This document shows positions 7,456 through 16,023 of a stretch of DNA of 35,482 nt, one piece after another. The notes under the pieces are model-generated. The model was not told the origin of the DNA. It made no database searches and saw only the letters and a program-made list of their open reading frames with translations. The position numbers were made by a program, and so were the translations under genes. Position 1 is the first letter of the stretch, and each line of letters starts with the position of its first letter. Source of the stretch: Pseudomonadota bacterium (GTDB taxonomy: Bacteria; Pseudomonadota; Alphaproteobacteria; Rhizobiales; Kaistiaceae); contig JAEWAD010000346.1 in NCBI GenBank assembly GCA_023391905.1, positions 1 through 35,482 on the forward strand, given 5' to 3'.

Positions 7456-7638
7456 ATGGCGACAGCGATAGCGCAGGGCTTGTTGGCTCTGGCCTTTCTT
7501 GGGTTGGCCTTCATCACCGGCGTCGGTGACGGGATGAGGCGCCAGCGGGAATCTGACTGCCATTTGGCAGGCGGCTACACCATCGCAATCGAGGGGCGTC
7601 ACGGCTGCATCCGTGCCCCTCTCAAGCAGGAGCCCTAA
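7456..7638 (+). CDS. small single-pass membrane protein
   Basis: AGGAG at 7444-7448 precedes the ATG at 7456 (60 aa). Residues 4-23 (AIAQGLLALAFLGLAFITGV) form one clear transmembrane segment. A short tail follows with two cysteines (DCHLAG, HGCIRAP). It is not recognised. Small early membrane proteins of temperate phages can exclude other phages or alter host functions, but nothing in the sequence specifies this. Confidence 0.55.
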   Translation: MATAIAQGLLALAFLGLAFITGVGDGMRRQRESDCHLAGGYTIAIEGRHGCIRAPLKQEP

Positions 7639-7641
7639 CCC

Positions 7642-7965
7642 ATGTCCTCCCACACCAGCGAGATGACGATGGTCGAGAGAGTCGCGAGGGCGATCTGTCG
7701 GGCGAACGTGCTCAGCATGATGAAGACCGCCGGGTTGGAGTATCACGACCTGACTGTCGACGCAGAGATCGAGCGGCTGTACCGGGATGATCTCCCGGGA
7801 GCCCGCGCCGCTATCGAGGCGATGAGGGAGCCAACCATGGTCATGCTCCGGGCAATGGACAACACGCTGCTGTCGGATGAGGCGCTTCACGGTGGCCCGT
7901 ACGAGCAGGCCAAGGCCGAATACACCGCCGCCATCGACGCCGCCCTTCAGGAGACAAAGGGATGA
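7642..7965 (+). CDS. hypothetical phage protein
   Basis: This 107-aa protein begins 3 bp after the preceding stop. MVERVARAICRAN at 10-22 and RAAIEAMREPTMVMLRAMDN near 53-72 are phrases typical of many small prophage proteins of alphaproteobacteria, where the function is unknown. It is predicted to be helical and soluble. Its end overlaps the next start by 4 bp (ATGA), so the two are co-translated. Confidence 0.65.
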   Translation: MSSHTSEMTMVERVARAICRANVLSMMKTAGLEYHDLTVDAEIERLYRDDLPGARAAIEAMREPTMVMLRAMDNTLLSDEALHGGPYEQAKAEYTAAIDAALQETKG

Positions 7966-8144
7966 GCCTGTTCGTCTCGTACTCGTGGTCGAAGGGCGGG
8001 TTGCATGGGTTCGGAGCTTGCGAAATGCGCACCAAGGAGCCTCGCGACCTCGTAGACGTGAGGGCTATCGCACAAGCTATCGAGGATGACGACCCAAAGC
8101 TTGGGGGCGTGATCATCCTCAACTGGAGGGCATTCCCCTCCTAG
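7962..8144 (+). CDS. hypothetical small phage protein
   Basis: This 60-aa protein starts in the ATGA overlap with the upstream gene. The sequence MSLFVSYSWSKGGLHGFG suggests a small beta-sheet protein, and the C-terminal GGVIILNWRAFPS would supply a further strand. Small phage proteins of this type, with a VIILNWR(x)F-like end, are common in early operons and have no known role. No domain is assigned. Confidence 0.6.
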   Translation: MSLFVSYSWSKGGLHGFGACEMRTKEPRDLVDVRAIAQAIEDDDPKLGGVIILNWRAFPS

Positions 8145-8193
8145 CCCCCAACCTGACGAAGAGGGAGGAACACTCTGACATCAGGAACCAGAC

Positions 8194-8877
8194 ATGAAGG
8201 CACGCACCAAGGCCCAGCGAGCAGCGCGACGCCGAGCCGCCACCAACCGCAAAGACCTCCCACGAGCCCCATCAGGCGCGCTCTCCCGATCCGCCGAGCG
8301 ATATACCAAGGAAGCCGCGATGACCGAGAAGGAAGCCAAGGTCGTCGTGCTCGAGGCCAGGCAGCGTGTTCATGGCCTCGGGGAATCGTCAGCGGGGCTC
8401 GCTGAGGCCGGTTCGTCGCTCGGCCGCCTGTACCTAGCCGGGGCCATCAAGAAACGGCTGTACGAGTCCGGAAATCGATTTGCGGAGGATGTGTGGAGGT
8501 ACCATTCGCTGACAGGCATTCCGCATCCAAACCCGAAGGGCAGTTGGAGCTTCGTCGGGAGATCCGAGCCCTTGGCCGAGAAGGACCGAGACAAGAGCAT
8601 CGCGCCGGGACTGCGCGCCACCTATGGCGAGGACTCCCAGCAATTCCGGGAAGCGGTGCAGAGCGCCACCAACCGCTACATGAACGTGCTCGGCGTCATC
8701 CAGCAGTGCGACCGAGCAGGGCGACCGGTTGAGACGACGCTCCGCAACGTCGTGCTGCTCGACATGGATGCCAGCAACTGGCCGCCGCACATGGTCAAGA
8801 TGCTGGCCCGCGTGTTGACTGCGCTGGCGGAGTGGTATGGCATCCCCGTAGATGACCCTAAGGAGGGAGAGACATGA
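8194..8877 (+). CDS. conserved-type phage protein upstream of terminase, possible late regulator
   Basis: The frame gives 227 aa from ATG 8194 (AGGAA 6 nt upstream). A second start at 8320 also has AAGGAAG upstream and would remove a very basic first 42 residues. From there the protein reads EARQRVHGLGESSAGLAEAG then LGRLYLAGAIKKRLYESGNR. I recall this pattern (a short HTH-like region, then LGRLxLxGxI) from rhizobial prophage proteins placed just before terminase. That position, before a terminator and the late genes, is where Q-type antiterminators lie, so a late regulatory role is possible but unproven. Confidence 0.65.
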   Translation: MKARTKAQRAARRRAATNRKDLPRAPSGALSRSAERYTKEAAMTEKEAKVVVLEARQRVHGLGESSAGLAEAGSSLGRLYLAGAIKKRLYESGNRFAEDVWRYHSLTGIPHPNPKGSWSFVGRSEPLAEKDRDKSIAPGLRATYGEDSQQFREAVQSATNRYMNVLGVIQQCDRAGRPVETTLRNVVLLDMDASNWPPHMVKMLARVLTALAEWYGIPVDDPKEGET

Positions 8878-9221
8878 ACTGGACCATGGCGCTTGCGGTC
8901 TACGCCGCCGTAGCCTCCACGCTGGTCGTCTACCTTCGGATATCAAACGCTCGGCGCAAAAGGGCGTGGGATGAGGGGAATCGAACCCTAGATGCGGCAA
9001 TCGCTGCCGCAGTCCATCACCTGCCTCCGGCGAAGCCTGACAGGGTAGTCCCCGACAAGAATGGCAACGTTGGCCCGAGGGTCATCCAGTATGTGGATGG
9101 AGACGGGACCGTGCGGCAGTTCCAGATGGAGACTGGGTATATCGAGGTCGACTGGGACGGGCATCGGCGGGAGGTCATCCGTAGACTCTTGACCTCGGCC
9201 CGCAAATCAGTGCATAGCTAA
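8874..9221 (+). CDS. hypothetical membrane-anchored phage protein
   Basis: This 115-aa protein overlaps the previous stop by 4 bp. Residues 4-22 (TMALAVYAAVASTLVVYLR) form an N-terminal membrane anchor. A soluble part follows with a positively charged helix and a beta-rich stretch (VIQYVDGDGTVRQFQMETGY). It is not recognised. It is the last gene of the early block, followed 30 bp later by a hairpin terminator. Confidence 0.6.
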   Translation: MNWTMALAVYAAVASTLVVYLRISNARRKRAWDEGNRTLDAAIAAAVHHLPPAKPDRVVPDKNGNVGPRVIQYVDGDGTVRQFQMETGYIEVDWDGHRREVIRRLLTSARKSVHS

Positions 9222-9250
9222 ATACGGTTGGACACATCCGACCGCAGAGA

Positions 9251-9274
9251 CCCGGCCAAGCGCCGGGTTTTCTC
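9251..9274 (+). terminator. intrinsic terminator ending the early operon
   Basis: The stem CCCGGC (9251-9256) pairs with GCCGGG (9262-9267) around a 5-nt loop, followed by TTTTCTCGTTTC. It lies between the last early gene and the packaging genes, so late transcription may depend on antitermination or a new promoter. The stem is short and the T-run is imperfect. Confidence 0.55.
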
Positions 9275-9290
9275 GTTTCTGGGGTGCTTG

Positions 9291-9461
9291 ATGGCCGTCA
9301 CAGCAACAGGCCTCGCCTCCGCAGCAACACACTTAGAGCAAGCCCGCATAGCCTCCGGCCTCACGAACGAGCAGTTCGCGAAGTGGCTCAGGTGCGTCGC
9401 GAGGGATTTGGAGAAGACAGGTGGCAGCACCGAAGGGCAACCAGTTCTGGAAAGCCCGTAG
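9291..9461 (+). CDS. possible small phage protein overlapping terS
   Basis: An open frame from ATG 9291 gives 56 aa, with protein-like composition: THLEQARIASGLTNEQFAKW then LRCVARDLEK. That helical stretch reads like a real small protein rather than a shadow. It overlaps the start of the terminase small subunit gene by 41 bp, and its ribosome site (GGGG at 9281-9284) is weak. It could be a small regulator or simply a chance frame. Confidence 0.4.
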   Translation: MAVTATGLASAATHLEQARIASGLTNEQFAKWLRCVARDLEKTGGSTEGQPVLESP

Positions 9462-9894
9462 CTCCCACGGTCGCGCTCCGGTCTTCGCTGAGCCCGACCA
9501 CCTTTGGGACGCAGCAGCCGAGTACTTCGAGTGGGTCGAAGAGAACCCGCTCTACGAGGACAAGATCACGGCGTACCAGGGTGTCGTCACGCACGAACCT
9601 GTCGCCAAGATGCGGGCGATGACTGTCGCCGGGCTCTGTCTGTTCCTCGACATCAGCCGGCAAGCCTGGGATTCGTACCGGGGCCGCGAAGATTTTATGG
9701 CAGTCACATCGCGTATCGATGCGGTGATCCGTGATCAGAAATTCTCAGGCGCCGCTGCCGACCTTCTCAACCCGAACATCATCGCTCGAGATCTAGGGCT
9801 GGCTGACAAGACGGAGCTGACTGGCAAGGATGGCGGGCCGGTGATCACCCGCATCGAACTCGTCGCGCCGGGGCATGACAACAGCTCGGATTGA
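9421..9894 (+). CDS. terS: terminase small subunit (gp3-like DNA-packaging protein)
   Basis: The start is a GTG at 9421 with GGAG about 7 nt upstream (157 aa). The protein matches the P22-gp3-type packaging protein family (PF16677): AAEYFEWVEENPLYEDKI near 36-53, KMRAMTVAGLCLFLDISRQA near 64-83, then DQKFSGAAADLLNPNIIARD near 113-132. It recognises the packaging site on phage DNA and brings it to the motor subunit. The end overlaps the large-subunit gene by 20 bp, which is usual for terminase pairs. Confidence 0.92.
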   Translation: MAAPKGNQFWKARSSHGRAPVFAEPDHLWDAAAEYFEWVEENPLYEDKITAYQGVVTHEPVAKMRAMTVAGLCLFLDISRQAWDSYRGREDFMAVTSRIDAVIRDQKFSGAAADLLNPNIIARDLGLADKTELTGKDGGPVITRIELVAPGHDNSSD

Positions 9895-11185
9895 GCTTCC
9901 TCCGAAGCTTATCCCGGTCTTCACAGGCCAGGCACGATACAGAGGAGCATATGGCGGCCGGGGCAGCGGCAAGACGCGTTCCTTCGCCAAGATGGCTGCG
10001 GTCAAAGGCTACCAGCTAAGCATCGAGGGCAAGTCTGGCGTCATCGTCTGCGGCCGTGAGTTCATGAACTCGCTGGACGAAAGCTCGATGACTGAGGTCA
10101 AGGCGGCAATCGCCTCCGAGCCCTGGCTGGCAGGGCACTACGACGTAGGCGAGAAGTACATTCGCACGAAGGATGGGCGCATCTCATTCGCGTTCATCGG
10201 CCTTAGGCACAACCTCGACAGCATCAAGTCGAAGTCGCAGATCCACATCCTTTGGGTCGATGAAGCCGAGCCGGTCAGCGAAACGGCGTGGCTCAAGGTC
10301 GTCCCGACCGTTCGTGAGCATGGCTCCGAAATCTGGCTGACGTGGAACCCGGAGCGGAAGAACAGCGCGACGCACAAGCGGTTCCGCGAGAACCCGCCGA
10401 CCGGCGCGAAGATTGTCGAGATCAATTACGCGGACAACCCGTGGTTTCCAGAAGTGCTCGAGCAGGAGCGGTTAGAGGACCTGGCCAAGCGCCCCGAGCA
10501 ATATCCGCATGTGTGGGACGGTGACTTCGTCTCGATCGTTGAGGGCGCCTATTTCGCCCAGCCTCTCGTTATCGCGAAGCAGGAAGGCCGCATTAGTAAC
10601 GTCGCGTTCGATCCTCTGATGCGTGTGCGGGTGTTCTGCGATCTGGGTGGAACGGGCGCCAAGGCCGACGCCTTCTCCATGTGGCCGGCGCAGTTCATCG
10701 GCAAGGAAATCAGGACGCGGGATTACTACGAGGCGCAGGGCCAACCTCTCGCCACGCACATTCAATGGCTGCACTCGAAGGGCTACACGCCAGAGCGAGC
10801 AGACATCGTGCTCCCGCATGACGGTGAGACCAACGACCGTGTGGTTGACGTCTCGTTCGAGAGCGCATTCCGGGCCGCTGGCTACAACGTCACGGTGATC
10901 GGCAACCAGGGCAAGGGCGCCGCGAAGATGCGGATCGAGGCCGCGCGGCGGTTGTTTCCGTCCATCTGGTTCGACGAGCAGACGACAGAAGGCGGGCGCG
11001 ACGCGCTGGCCTGGTATCACGAGAAGCGCGACGACAACCGCAACATCGGCCTTGGGCCTGATCATGACTGGTCGTCGCACGGAGCGGACGCTTTCGGGCT
11101 GATGTGCATCGCCTACGAAGAGCCGCGCAAGAAGCCGGAACGCGAACACTACGGGCGCCGTGTCGGCGGATGGATGGGTAGCTGA
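9875..11185 (+). CDS. terL: terminase large subunit
   Basis: This 436-aa protein is the ATP-driven packaging motor and DNA-cleaving nuclease. Walker A GGRGSGKT is at 27-34, and Walker B with the catalytic Glu is HILWVDEAE near 127-135. The C-terminal RNase H-like nuclease shows acidic motifs FCDLGGTGAKADAF near 253, IVLPHDGE near 311 and HGADAFGLM near 405. It belongs to the Terminase_3/PBSX-type group used by P22-like phages for headful packaging. It overlaps terS by 20 bp and the portal start by 1 bp. Confidence 0.93.
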   Translation: MTTARIELPPKLIPVFTGQARYRGAYGGRGSGKTRSFAKMAAVKGYQLSIEGKSGVIVCGREFMNSLDESSMTEVKAAIASEPWLAGHYDVGEKYIRTKDGRISFAFIGLRHNLDSIKSKSQIHILWVDEAEPVSETAWLKVVPTVREHGSEIWLTWNPERKNSATHKRFRENPPTGAKIVEINYADNPWFPEVLEQERLEDLAKRPEQYPHVWDGDFVSIVEGAYFAQPLVIAKQEGRISNVAFDPLMRVRVFCDLGGTGAKADAFSMWPAQFIGKEIRTRDYYEAQGQPLATHIQWLHSKGYTPERADIVLPHDGETNDRVVDVSFESAFRAAGYNVTVIGNQGKGAAKMRIEAARRLFPSIWFDEQTTEGGRDALAWYHEKRDDNRNIGLGPDHDWSSHGADAFGLMCIAYEEPRKKPEREHYGRRVGGWMGS

Positions 11186-13401
11186 TGGCTGGTGCGAAGG
11201 CAGATCCCGACTTCATTGCTACGGCACTGAAGCGGTACGACGCCGGCTACGACCGCGAGCGCGACAACATCAACGCGGCCTACGAGGATCTGGAATTCCG
11301 CGCGGGAGAGCAGTGGCCCGACTACGCGAAGACCATGCGCGGCAAGCGGCCCATGCTGACGGTCAACCGCATCCCGCAGTTCATTCGCCAGATCACTGGC
11401 GACATCCGCATGATGCGCCCCTCGATCAAGGTGGTGCCGGTCGACAATCGCGGTGACGTCAAGACGGCCGAGAAGCTTTCAGGCCTGATCCGCTACATCG
11501 AGAATCGTTCGGACGCGCGCAACATCTACACGGACGCCGCCGATAGCCAGGTGACCGCCGGCATCGGGCATTTCCGGATCGAAACCGAATACGCCGCATC
11601 GACCACGTTCGACCAGGAGATCCGGCTTTCGTCGGTCGAGGATGGCGTCGCCGTCATCTGGGACCCGAACGCCAAGCGCCCGATGCGCGACGACGCGCTG
11701 TGGTGCCATGTGCCCGTCGACATGTCGATCGAGGCCTTCAAGGAGAAATATCCCGACGCCTCGGTTGAGGATTTCGGCAAGGTCGTGAACCGCGGCGAGT
11801 GGCACTCGTCGGACATGGTGCGCGTCTCGGAATACTGGGAGAAGCGGGCCGAGAAAAAGACGCTCGTGCTGCTCCCGGACGGCTCTATCGATGACGTCAC
11901 GGACGATCCTGAGGCCGAAGCCGCCGCCCGCATGGTGGATGGCGCCCGTGTCGAGCAGCGCGATTCCTTCGCCATCTATCGAAGCCTGATAACCTGCGCG
12001 CACACGTTGGAAGGCCCTGATAAGTGGCCCGGTGCCTACATCCCGGTCGTTCCGGTCATCGGCGAACAGGTCAAGATCGGCCGCAAGATCATTCGCCACG
12101 GCGTCACGCGCTTCGCTCGTGAGCCGCAGCAGATGTACAACTTCGCCGTCTCGGCCGAGACCGAGATAGTCGCGCTGCAGCCCAAGGCCCCATTCATCGG
12201 GACCGATGTCAACTTCGAGGAAAACCCGAACGATTGGCTGTCCGCCAATACGGATAACCTGCCGTATCTGACCTACAAGCCGGATGGCCGGAACGGCGGC
12301 ATCGCTCCGCAGCGCTCGCAGCCGCCGGTGTCGTCTCAGGGCCTGTCTGAGATGATCATGCGGACGGCCGAGGAGATGAAAGCCGTCGTCGGCATCTACG
12401 ACGCGGGCCTCGGCAACCGATCCAACGAGACGAGCGGCAAGGCCATTCTTGCCCGCCAGCGCGAAGGCGATATCGGCTCGGTCGTCTACATCGACAACTT
12501 CAACCTCGCCGTCCAGCACGCCGGTCGCATCATCACGGACCTAATCCCGCACATCTACGATACGGAGCGGATGATCCGCATCCTCGGCGAAGACGGGAAG
12601 ATGGACCCGCTCCAGATCAACAATAAGGTGCAGGTGCAGATCGGCCCGGACGGCATGGCCGTCCACCCGAAGACGGGGCAGGCTTTCCCGGCGGAGAAGG
12701 GCAAGCGGCCCGGCGATATGATGGACGTCATCGGCTACGACGTGACTGTCGGCGCCTACGACGTCGTGATGTCGACCGGGCCAAGCTATTCGACCAAGCG
12801 CGAGGAAGCCAAGGAGGGCATGACTGCCTTCATGCAGGCATACCCGCCAGCGGCCCCGGCCGTCGCGGATCTTGTCGCCAAGGCGCAGGACTGGCCGAAC
12901 GCCGATCAGTTCGCCAAGCGCCTTGAGATGCTCCTCCCGCCGCAGATCCGGGCCATGGAGGCCGAGGAGGGCGATATGGCGCCTCCGCCGCCTCCGCAGC
13001 CGGACCCCGCCCAGGTGGCCGCCGCAGCCGAAGCTGAGGCTAAGGCCAAGCAGTCGCAGATCGACTTGGATAAGGCCGATATCGAGCTTCAGATGAAGCA
13101 GATCGACCTGCTCATGAAGCAGCAGGCATTGGTTGCGCCGCCGCCAGCGCCGCAACAGCAGATCGCTGGTCCGGGGCAGCCACAGCAGCCTGCGCAGCCT
13201 CAGGCGCCGGGATCGCCCGAAGTGCTCGACGCGCTCCGCATCGTCGGTGACCAGCTGATGGAGCAGAAGCAGATCAACGCGCGCCAGGAGCAGATGCTTC
13301 AGGAACTCGCCGCGCTCGTGATGGGCGCGCAGCAGCCCGCGCCGCCGATGACCGCGGAACCGCAATTCCAGCCGGTGGAGGACATTCCTCCGGCAATCTG
13401 A
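11185..13401 (+). CDS. P22-like portal protein
   Basis: This 738-aa protein is close in length to the P22 portal (725 aa) and has the family phrasing (PF16510): MLTVNRIPQFIRQITGDIRM near 53-72, then VTAGIGHFRIETEY near 123-136 and SNETSGKAILARQREGDIGS near 412-431. It forms the 12-fold ring through which DNA enters and leaves the head. The C-terminal 150 residues are rich in Pro, Gln and Ala with a coiled-coil stretch (about 610-665), comparable to the barrel/tail region of P22 gp1. The start overlaps terL's stop (TGATG). Confidence 0.92.
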   Translation: MAGAKADPDFIATALKRYDAGYDRERDNINAAYEDLEFRAGEQWPDYAKTMRGKRPMLTVNRIPQFIRQITGDIRMMRPSIKVVPVDNRGDVKTAEKLSGLIRYIENRSDARNIYTDAADSQVTAGIGHFRIETEYAASTTFDQEIRLSSVEDGVAVIWDPNAKRPMRDDALWCHVPVDMSIEAFKEKYPDASVEDFGKVVNRGEWHSSDMVRVSEYWEKRAEKKTLVLLPDGSIDDVTDDPEAEAAARMVDGARVEQRDSFAIYRSLITCAHTLEGPDKWPGAYIPVVPVIGEQVKIGRKIIRHGVTRFAREPQQMYNFAVSAETEIVALQPKAPFIGTDVNFEENPNDWLSANTDNLPYLTYKPDGRNGGIAPQRSQPPVSSQGLSEMIMRTAEEMKAVVGIYDAGLGNRSNETSGKAILARQREGDIGSVVYIDNFNLAVQHAGRIITDLIPHIYDTERMIRILGEDGKMDPLQINNKVQVQIGPDGMAVHPKTGQAFPAEKGKRPGDMMDVIGYDVTVGAYDVVMSTGPSYSTKREEAKEGMTAFMQAYPPAAPAVADLVAKAQDWPNADQFAKRLEMLLPPQIRAMEAEEGDMAPPPPPQPDPAQVAAAAEAEAKAKQSQIDLDKADIELQMKQIDLLMKQQALVAPPPAPQQQIAGPGQPQQPAQPQAPGSPEVLDALRIVGDQLMEQKQINARQEQMLQELAALVMGAQQPAPPMTAEPQFQPVEDIPPAI

Positions 13402-13449
13402 GCTTCGCCAGCAGGCAGCCGCATTCGGTGGCCGCCGCGACGATGACCC

Positions 13450-13476
13450 GCCGCCCCTCGAGGCGGCTTTTTTATT
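13450..13476 (+). terminator. intrinsic terminator between portal and scaffold genes
   Basis: GCCGCC (13450-13455) pairs with GGCGGC (13462-13467) over a 6-nt loop, followed at once by six Ts and ATT. It is a textbook hairpin inside the late operon, so it may tune the amount of downstream head-gene mRNA, or late transcription may be antiterminated. Confidence 0.75.
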
Positions 13477-13485
13477 GGGCCTGAC

Positions 13486-14316
13486 ATGACAGACGGAACC
13501 GACGTGCAAGCCGCCGCTGAGGCCGCGCCTGCCGAGAGTGCCAACGATACCACTGCCGCCGAGAACGCCGAGCAGACCGCAACCGATACCACGGAAGCGG
13601 AAGGAGAAAGCACCAAGGCGGAAGACACTGACGACGCCGGAGACGACGAGGACAAGCCTCGACGCGCTAGCCGGCGGGATCGGGAGAAGCGACGCAATGC
13701 GGCGATCATGGCGGAGCGCGACGCGCTTGCTGCCAGGGTTGCCGAGTACGAGCGCGGCGGCAAACAGCCGGAGCGTGACGACAGGCCCAAGGAGGCGGAT
13801 TTCGGTGGCGACTACGCGGCTTTCGAGCGCGCGCAGACCGCCTACGAGGTCCGCCAGGCGATCCGCGAGGAGCGCGCCCTAGACGATCAGGCCAAGGCCA
13901 ACGAGCGGAAGTCTGCCGAGAGGCGGGAAAAGCTCGATGCCTTCGATGATTCCGAGGACGAGCTTCGCGAGCGTGTCGCCGATTACGACAAGGTGATGAA
14001 GCAGGCGGTCAACGACGGCCTTCGCTTCGCGCCCCATCTGCATGACCTGATTCTGGACAGCAACAAGTCTGCCCATCTGGCCTACTACCTCGCAGGGAAG
14101 CCCGAGAAGGCACGCGCACTGAACGCGATGTCTCCTCTGCAGGCCGCCCGCGAAATCGGCCAGATCGAAGCGCGGCTGTCGCTGCCAACCGCAGCCAAAT
14201 CCACGAAAGCACCGCCTCCGCGATCCGCCCCATCTGGCGGCGCTGCGGCCGCGCCTGACCCCGGCAAGATGTCGATGGAAGACTACATCGCATACCGGCA
14301 GAAGCAGCGCGGCTAA
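13486..14316 (+). CDS. scaffolding protein
   Basis: This 276-aa, very charged protein sits between portal and coat genes, the scaffold position (P22 gp8). The first 60 residues are acidic and low in complexity (Ala, Glu, Thr, Asp). The middle is a long predicted coiled coil with ASRRDREKRRNAAIMAERDA, and the C-terminal end is basic with SMEDYIAYRQKQRG, typical of the coat-binding tail. A helical phrase AHLAYYLAGKPEKARALNAM (about 198-217) is common in phage scaffolds. It would direct procapsid assembly and leave the head. Family identity rests on composition, ending and position. Confidence 0.85.
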   Translation: MTDGTDVQAAAEAAPAESANDTTAAENAEQTATDTTEAEGESTKAEDTDDAGDDEDKPRRASRRDREKRRNAAIMAERDALAARVAEYERGGKQPERDDRPKEADFGGDYAAFERAQTAYEVRQAIREERALDDQAKANERKSAERREKLDAFDDSEDELRERVADYDKVMKQAVNDGLRFAPHLHDLILDSNKSAHLAYYLAGKPEKARALNAMSPLQAAREIGQIEARLSLPTAAKSTKAPPPRSAPSGGAAAAPDPGKMSMEDYIAYRQKQRG

Positions 14317-14348
14317 TGGCGGCCTGACCTCGAAAGGTTCAGCCCAAA

Positions 14349-15590
14349 ATGGCCAATACGGTCCTCACTCCGGACATCATCGCCAAAGAAGCGCTGATGC
14401 ACCTCGACAACAACCTCGTCATGGCGAAGCAGGTGCATCGCGGCTACGAGGATGAATTCTCCAAGAAGGTGAACGGCTACGAGGTCGGTGAGACGATCTC
14501 GATCCGCAAGCCGACTGACTTCACGGTGCGCGATGGCGCCGTTCTTGCTGCCCAGGACGTCGTCGAGGGCAAGACCTCGATCACCGTCGACAAGCGCAAG
14601 GGCGTCGACTTCAAGTTCTCGTCCCAGGAACTGACCCTCGACATCGGCGAGCTTGGCGACCGCGTCATCAAGCCGGCCATGATCCAGCTGGCCAATCAGG
14701 TCGACATGGACCTGATGTCGCTCTACTCGTCGGTCCCGAACTGGGTCGGCACGCCGGGCCAGAAGATCAACTCCTATGCCGACTTCGCGCTCGGCCCGGA
14801 GCGGATGGACGAGTATGCCATCCCGACCGATCCGCGCTCGGCTGTCCTGTCGCCGGCTGATCACTGGGGCCTGCTCGGCTCGCAGACCAGCCTGTATATC
14901 CAGGACGCTGCGAAGGGCGCCTATCGCAAGGGCTCGCTCGGCGAGATCGGCGGCGTCGACACCTACATGTCGCAGAACGTCCCGACCCACACGGTCGGCG
15001 TCGCGACGGGCACCCCGCTCGTCAACGGCGGCACGCAGGGCGTCACCTATGACACGGTCAAGGACACCGGCACGCAGTCCCTCGTGACTGACGGCTGGAC
15101 GGCCTCGACGACCGGCATCCTGAAGAAGGGCGATGTGATCACCATTGATGGCGTTTTCGCCGTCAACCCGGTGACCAAGGCCACGCTGCCGTTCCTCAAG
15201 CAGTTCGTGGTGACGGCCGACGCCAACTCTGGCGCTTCGACTGGTCCGGCGACGCTGACCATCTCGCCCCCGATCATCGCTTCGGGTGCGCAGAAGACTG
15301 TGTCGGCTGTGCCGGCGGATAACGCCCCGATCACCGTTCTCGGTACCGGCGGCACCGGCTATCGCCAGAACCTGATGTTCCACAAGAACGCCTTCGCTCT
15401 GGTCATGGTGCCGCTCGTCTCGCCTCCGGGCGCGGTCGACGTCAGCCGCCAGAGCTACAAGGGCACCTCGGTTCGCGTGATCCCCGTCTACGACGGCGTG
15501 AACGACGTGTCGTCCTGGCGTCTGGACATCCTTTACGGCGTCAAGGCCATCGACCCGCGGCTCGCGCTGCGCGCCTCCGGCTCGGCCTGA
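14349..15590 (+). CDS. major coat protein, P22 gp5-like
   Basis: This 413-aa protein (P22 coat: 430 aa) has the family opening MANTVLTPDIIAKEALMHLD, then DNNLVMAKQVHRGYEDEF and the E-loop region VNGYEVGETISIRKPTDFTV near 39-58. YRQNLMFHKNAFALVMVPL near 338-356 and RQSYKGTSVRVIPVYDGVND follow near the end. This pattern is that of PF11651. The coat forms the icosahedral HK97-fold shell. A region around 205-300 matches the place of the inserted domain in P22 coat. The gene follows the scaffold gene by 32 bp. Confidence 0.93.
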   Translation: MANTVLTPDIIAKEALMHLDNNLVMAKQVHRGYEDEFSKKVNGYEVGETISIRKPTDFTVRDGAVLAAQDVVEGKTSITVDKRKGVDFKFSSQELTLDIGELGDRVIKPAMIQLANQVDMDLMSLYSSVPNWVGTPGQKINSYADFALGPERMDEYAIPTDPRSAVLSPADHWGLLGSQTSLYIQDAAKGAYRKGSLGEIGGVDTYMSQNVPTHTVGVATGTPLVNGGTQGVTYDTVKDTGTQSLVTDGWTASTTGILKKGDVITIDGVFAVNPVTKATLPFLKQFVVTADANSGASTGPATLTISPPIIASGAQKTVSAVPADNAPITVLGTGGTGYRQNLMFHKNAFALVMVPLVSPPGAVDVSRQSYKGTSVRVIPVYDGVNDVSSWRLDILYGVKAIDPRLALRASGSA

Positions 15591-15606
15591 TCCTCCTGAC
15601 AAGAAC

Positions 15607-15632
15607 GGCGGCGGACCTTCGGGCCCGCTGCC
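15607..15632 (+). other. intercistronic stem-loop after coat gene
   Basis: GGCGGCGGACC pairs with GGGCCCGCTGCC around a TTC(G) loop, with one wobble and one mismatch. There is no T-run, so it is more likely a processing or RNA-stability element protecting the abundant coat mRNA than a terminator. Confidence 0.5.
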
Positions 15633-15654
15633 ACCCTCCTGAGAAGGGCGCCCG

Positions 15655-16023
15655 ATGAGCACAAGCACGAAGATGGACCTCGTCGTAGCGTCCATGGAGA
15701 AGGCTGGCCAGCTCGCAACGGGCCAGAACCCTGCGGCCGATGAAGTTGACCGCGTCTACGCCGCTATCGACCGCGTTCTGCCGGCGCTTGCGCGGCTCAA
15801 ATACGTCTACATCTCCGACACGGAGCAGATCGACGACGCCTATATGGAAGATCTGGCCGTCATCGTTTCCGAAGCCATCATCAAAACCCGAGGCCCTGAC
15901 GTAGCAGCTATCGAGCGCTCGCAGGACCGCCTCAAGAAGATGCAGGCGCCCCAGCGTGCGCGCCGCACCTTGCAGATCGAGCCCATCCTTCGCGACGTCG
16001 GCCGGGATCGGTACCGGTACTAA
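15655..16023 (+). CDS. putative head-tail adaptor (P22 gp4 position)
   Basis: This 122-aa helical protein sits directly after the coat gene and overlaps the gp10-like gene by 1 bp. P22 places gp4 here (tail accessory factor, 166 aa), the first adaptor to dock on the portal. Helices are suggested by DEVDRVYAAIDRVLPALARL near 26-45 and YMEDLAVIVSEAIIKTRG near 63-80. It is shorter than P22 gp4, and direct similarity is not obvious, so the assignment is by position. A head-completion function is likely. Confidence 0.65.
   Translation: MSTSTKMDLVVASMEKAGQLATGQNPAADEVDRVYAAIDRVLPALARLKYVYISDTEQIDDAYMEDLAVIVSEAIIKTRGPDVAAIERSQDRLKKMQAPQRARRTLQIEPILRDVGRDRYRY

Noticed and set aside
8971..8990. tRNA T-arm-like GGGGAATCGAACCCT
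   Set aside because: It lies within a coding frame with protein-like sequence, and no cloverleaf can be built around it.
11479..12519. 346-codon leftward open frame
   Set aside because: It is a shadow of the portal gene; no ribosome site and no recognisable motif.
14313..15695. 460-codon leftward open frame
   Set aside because: It is a shadow of the coat gene in GC-rich DNA, with an Asp/Arg/Gly/His-rich translation.
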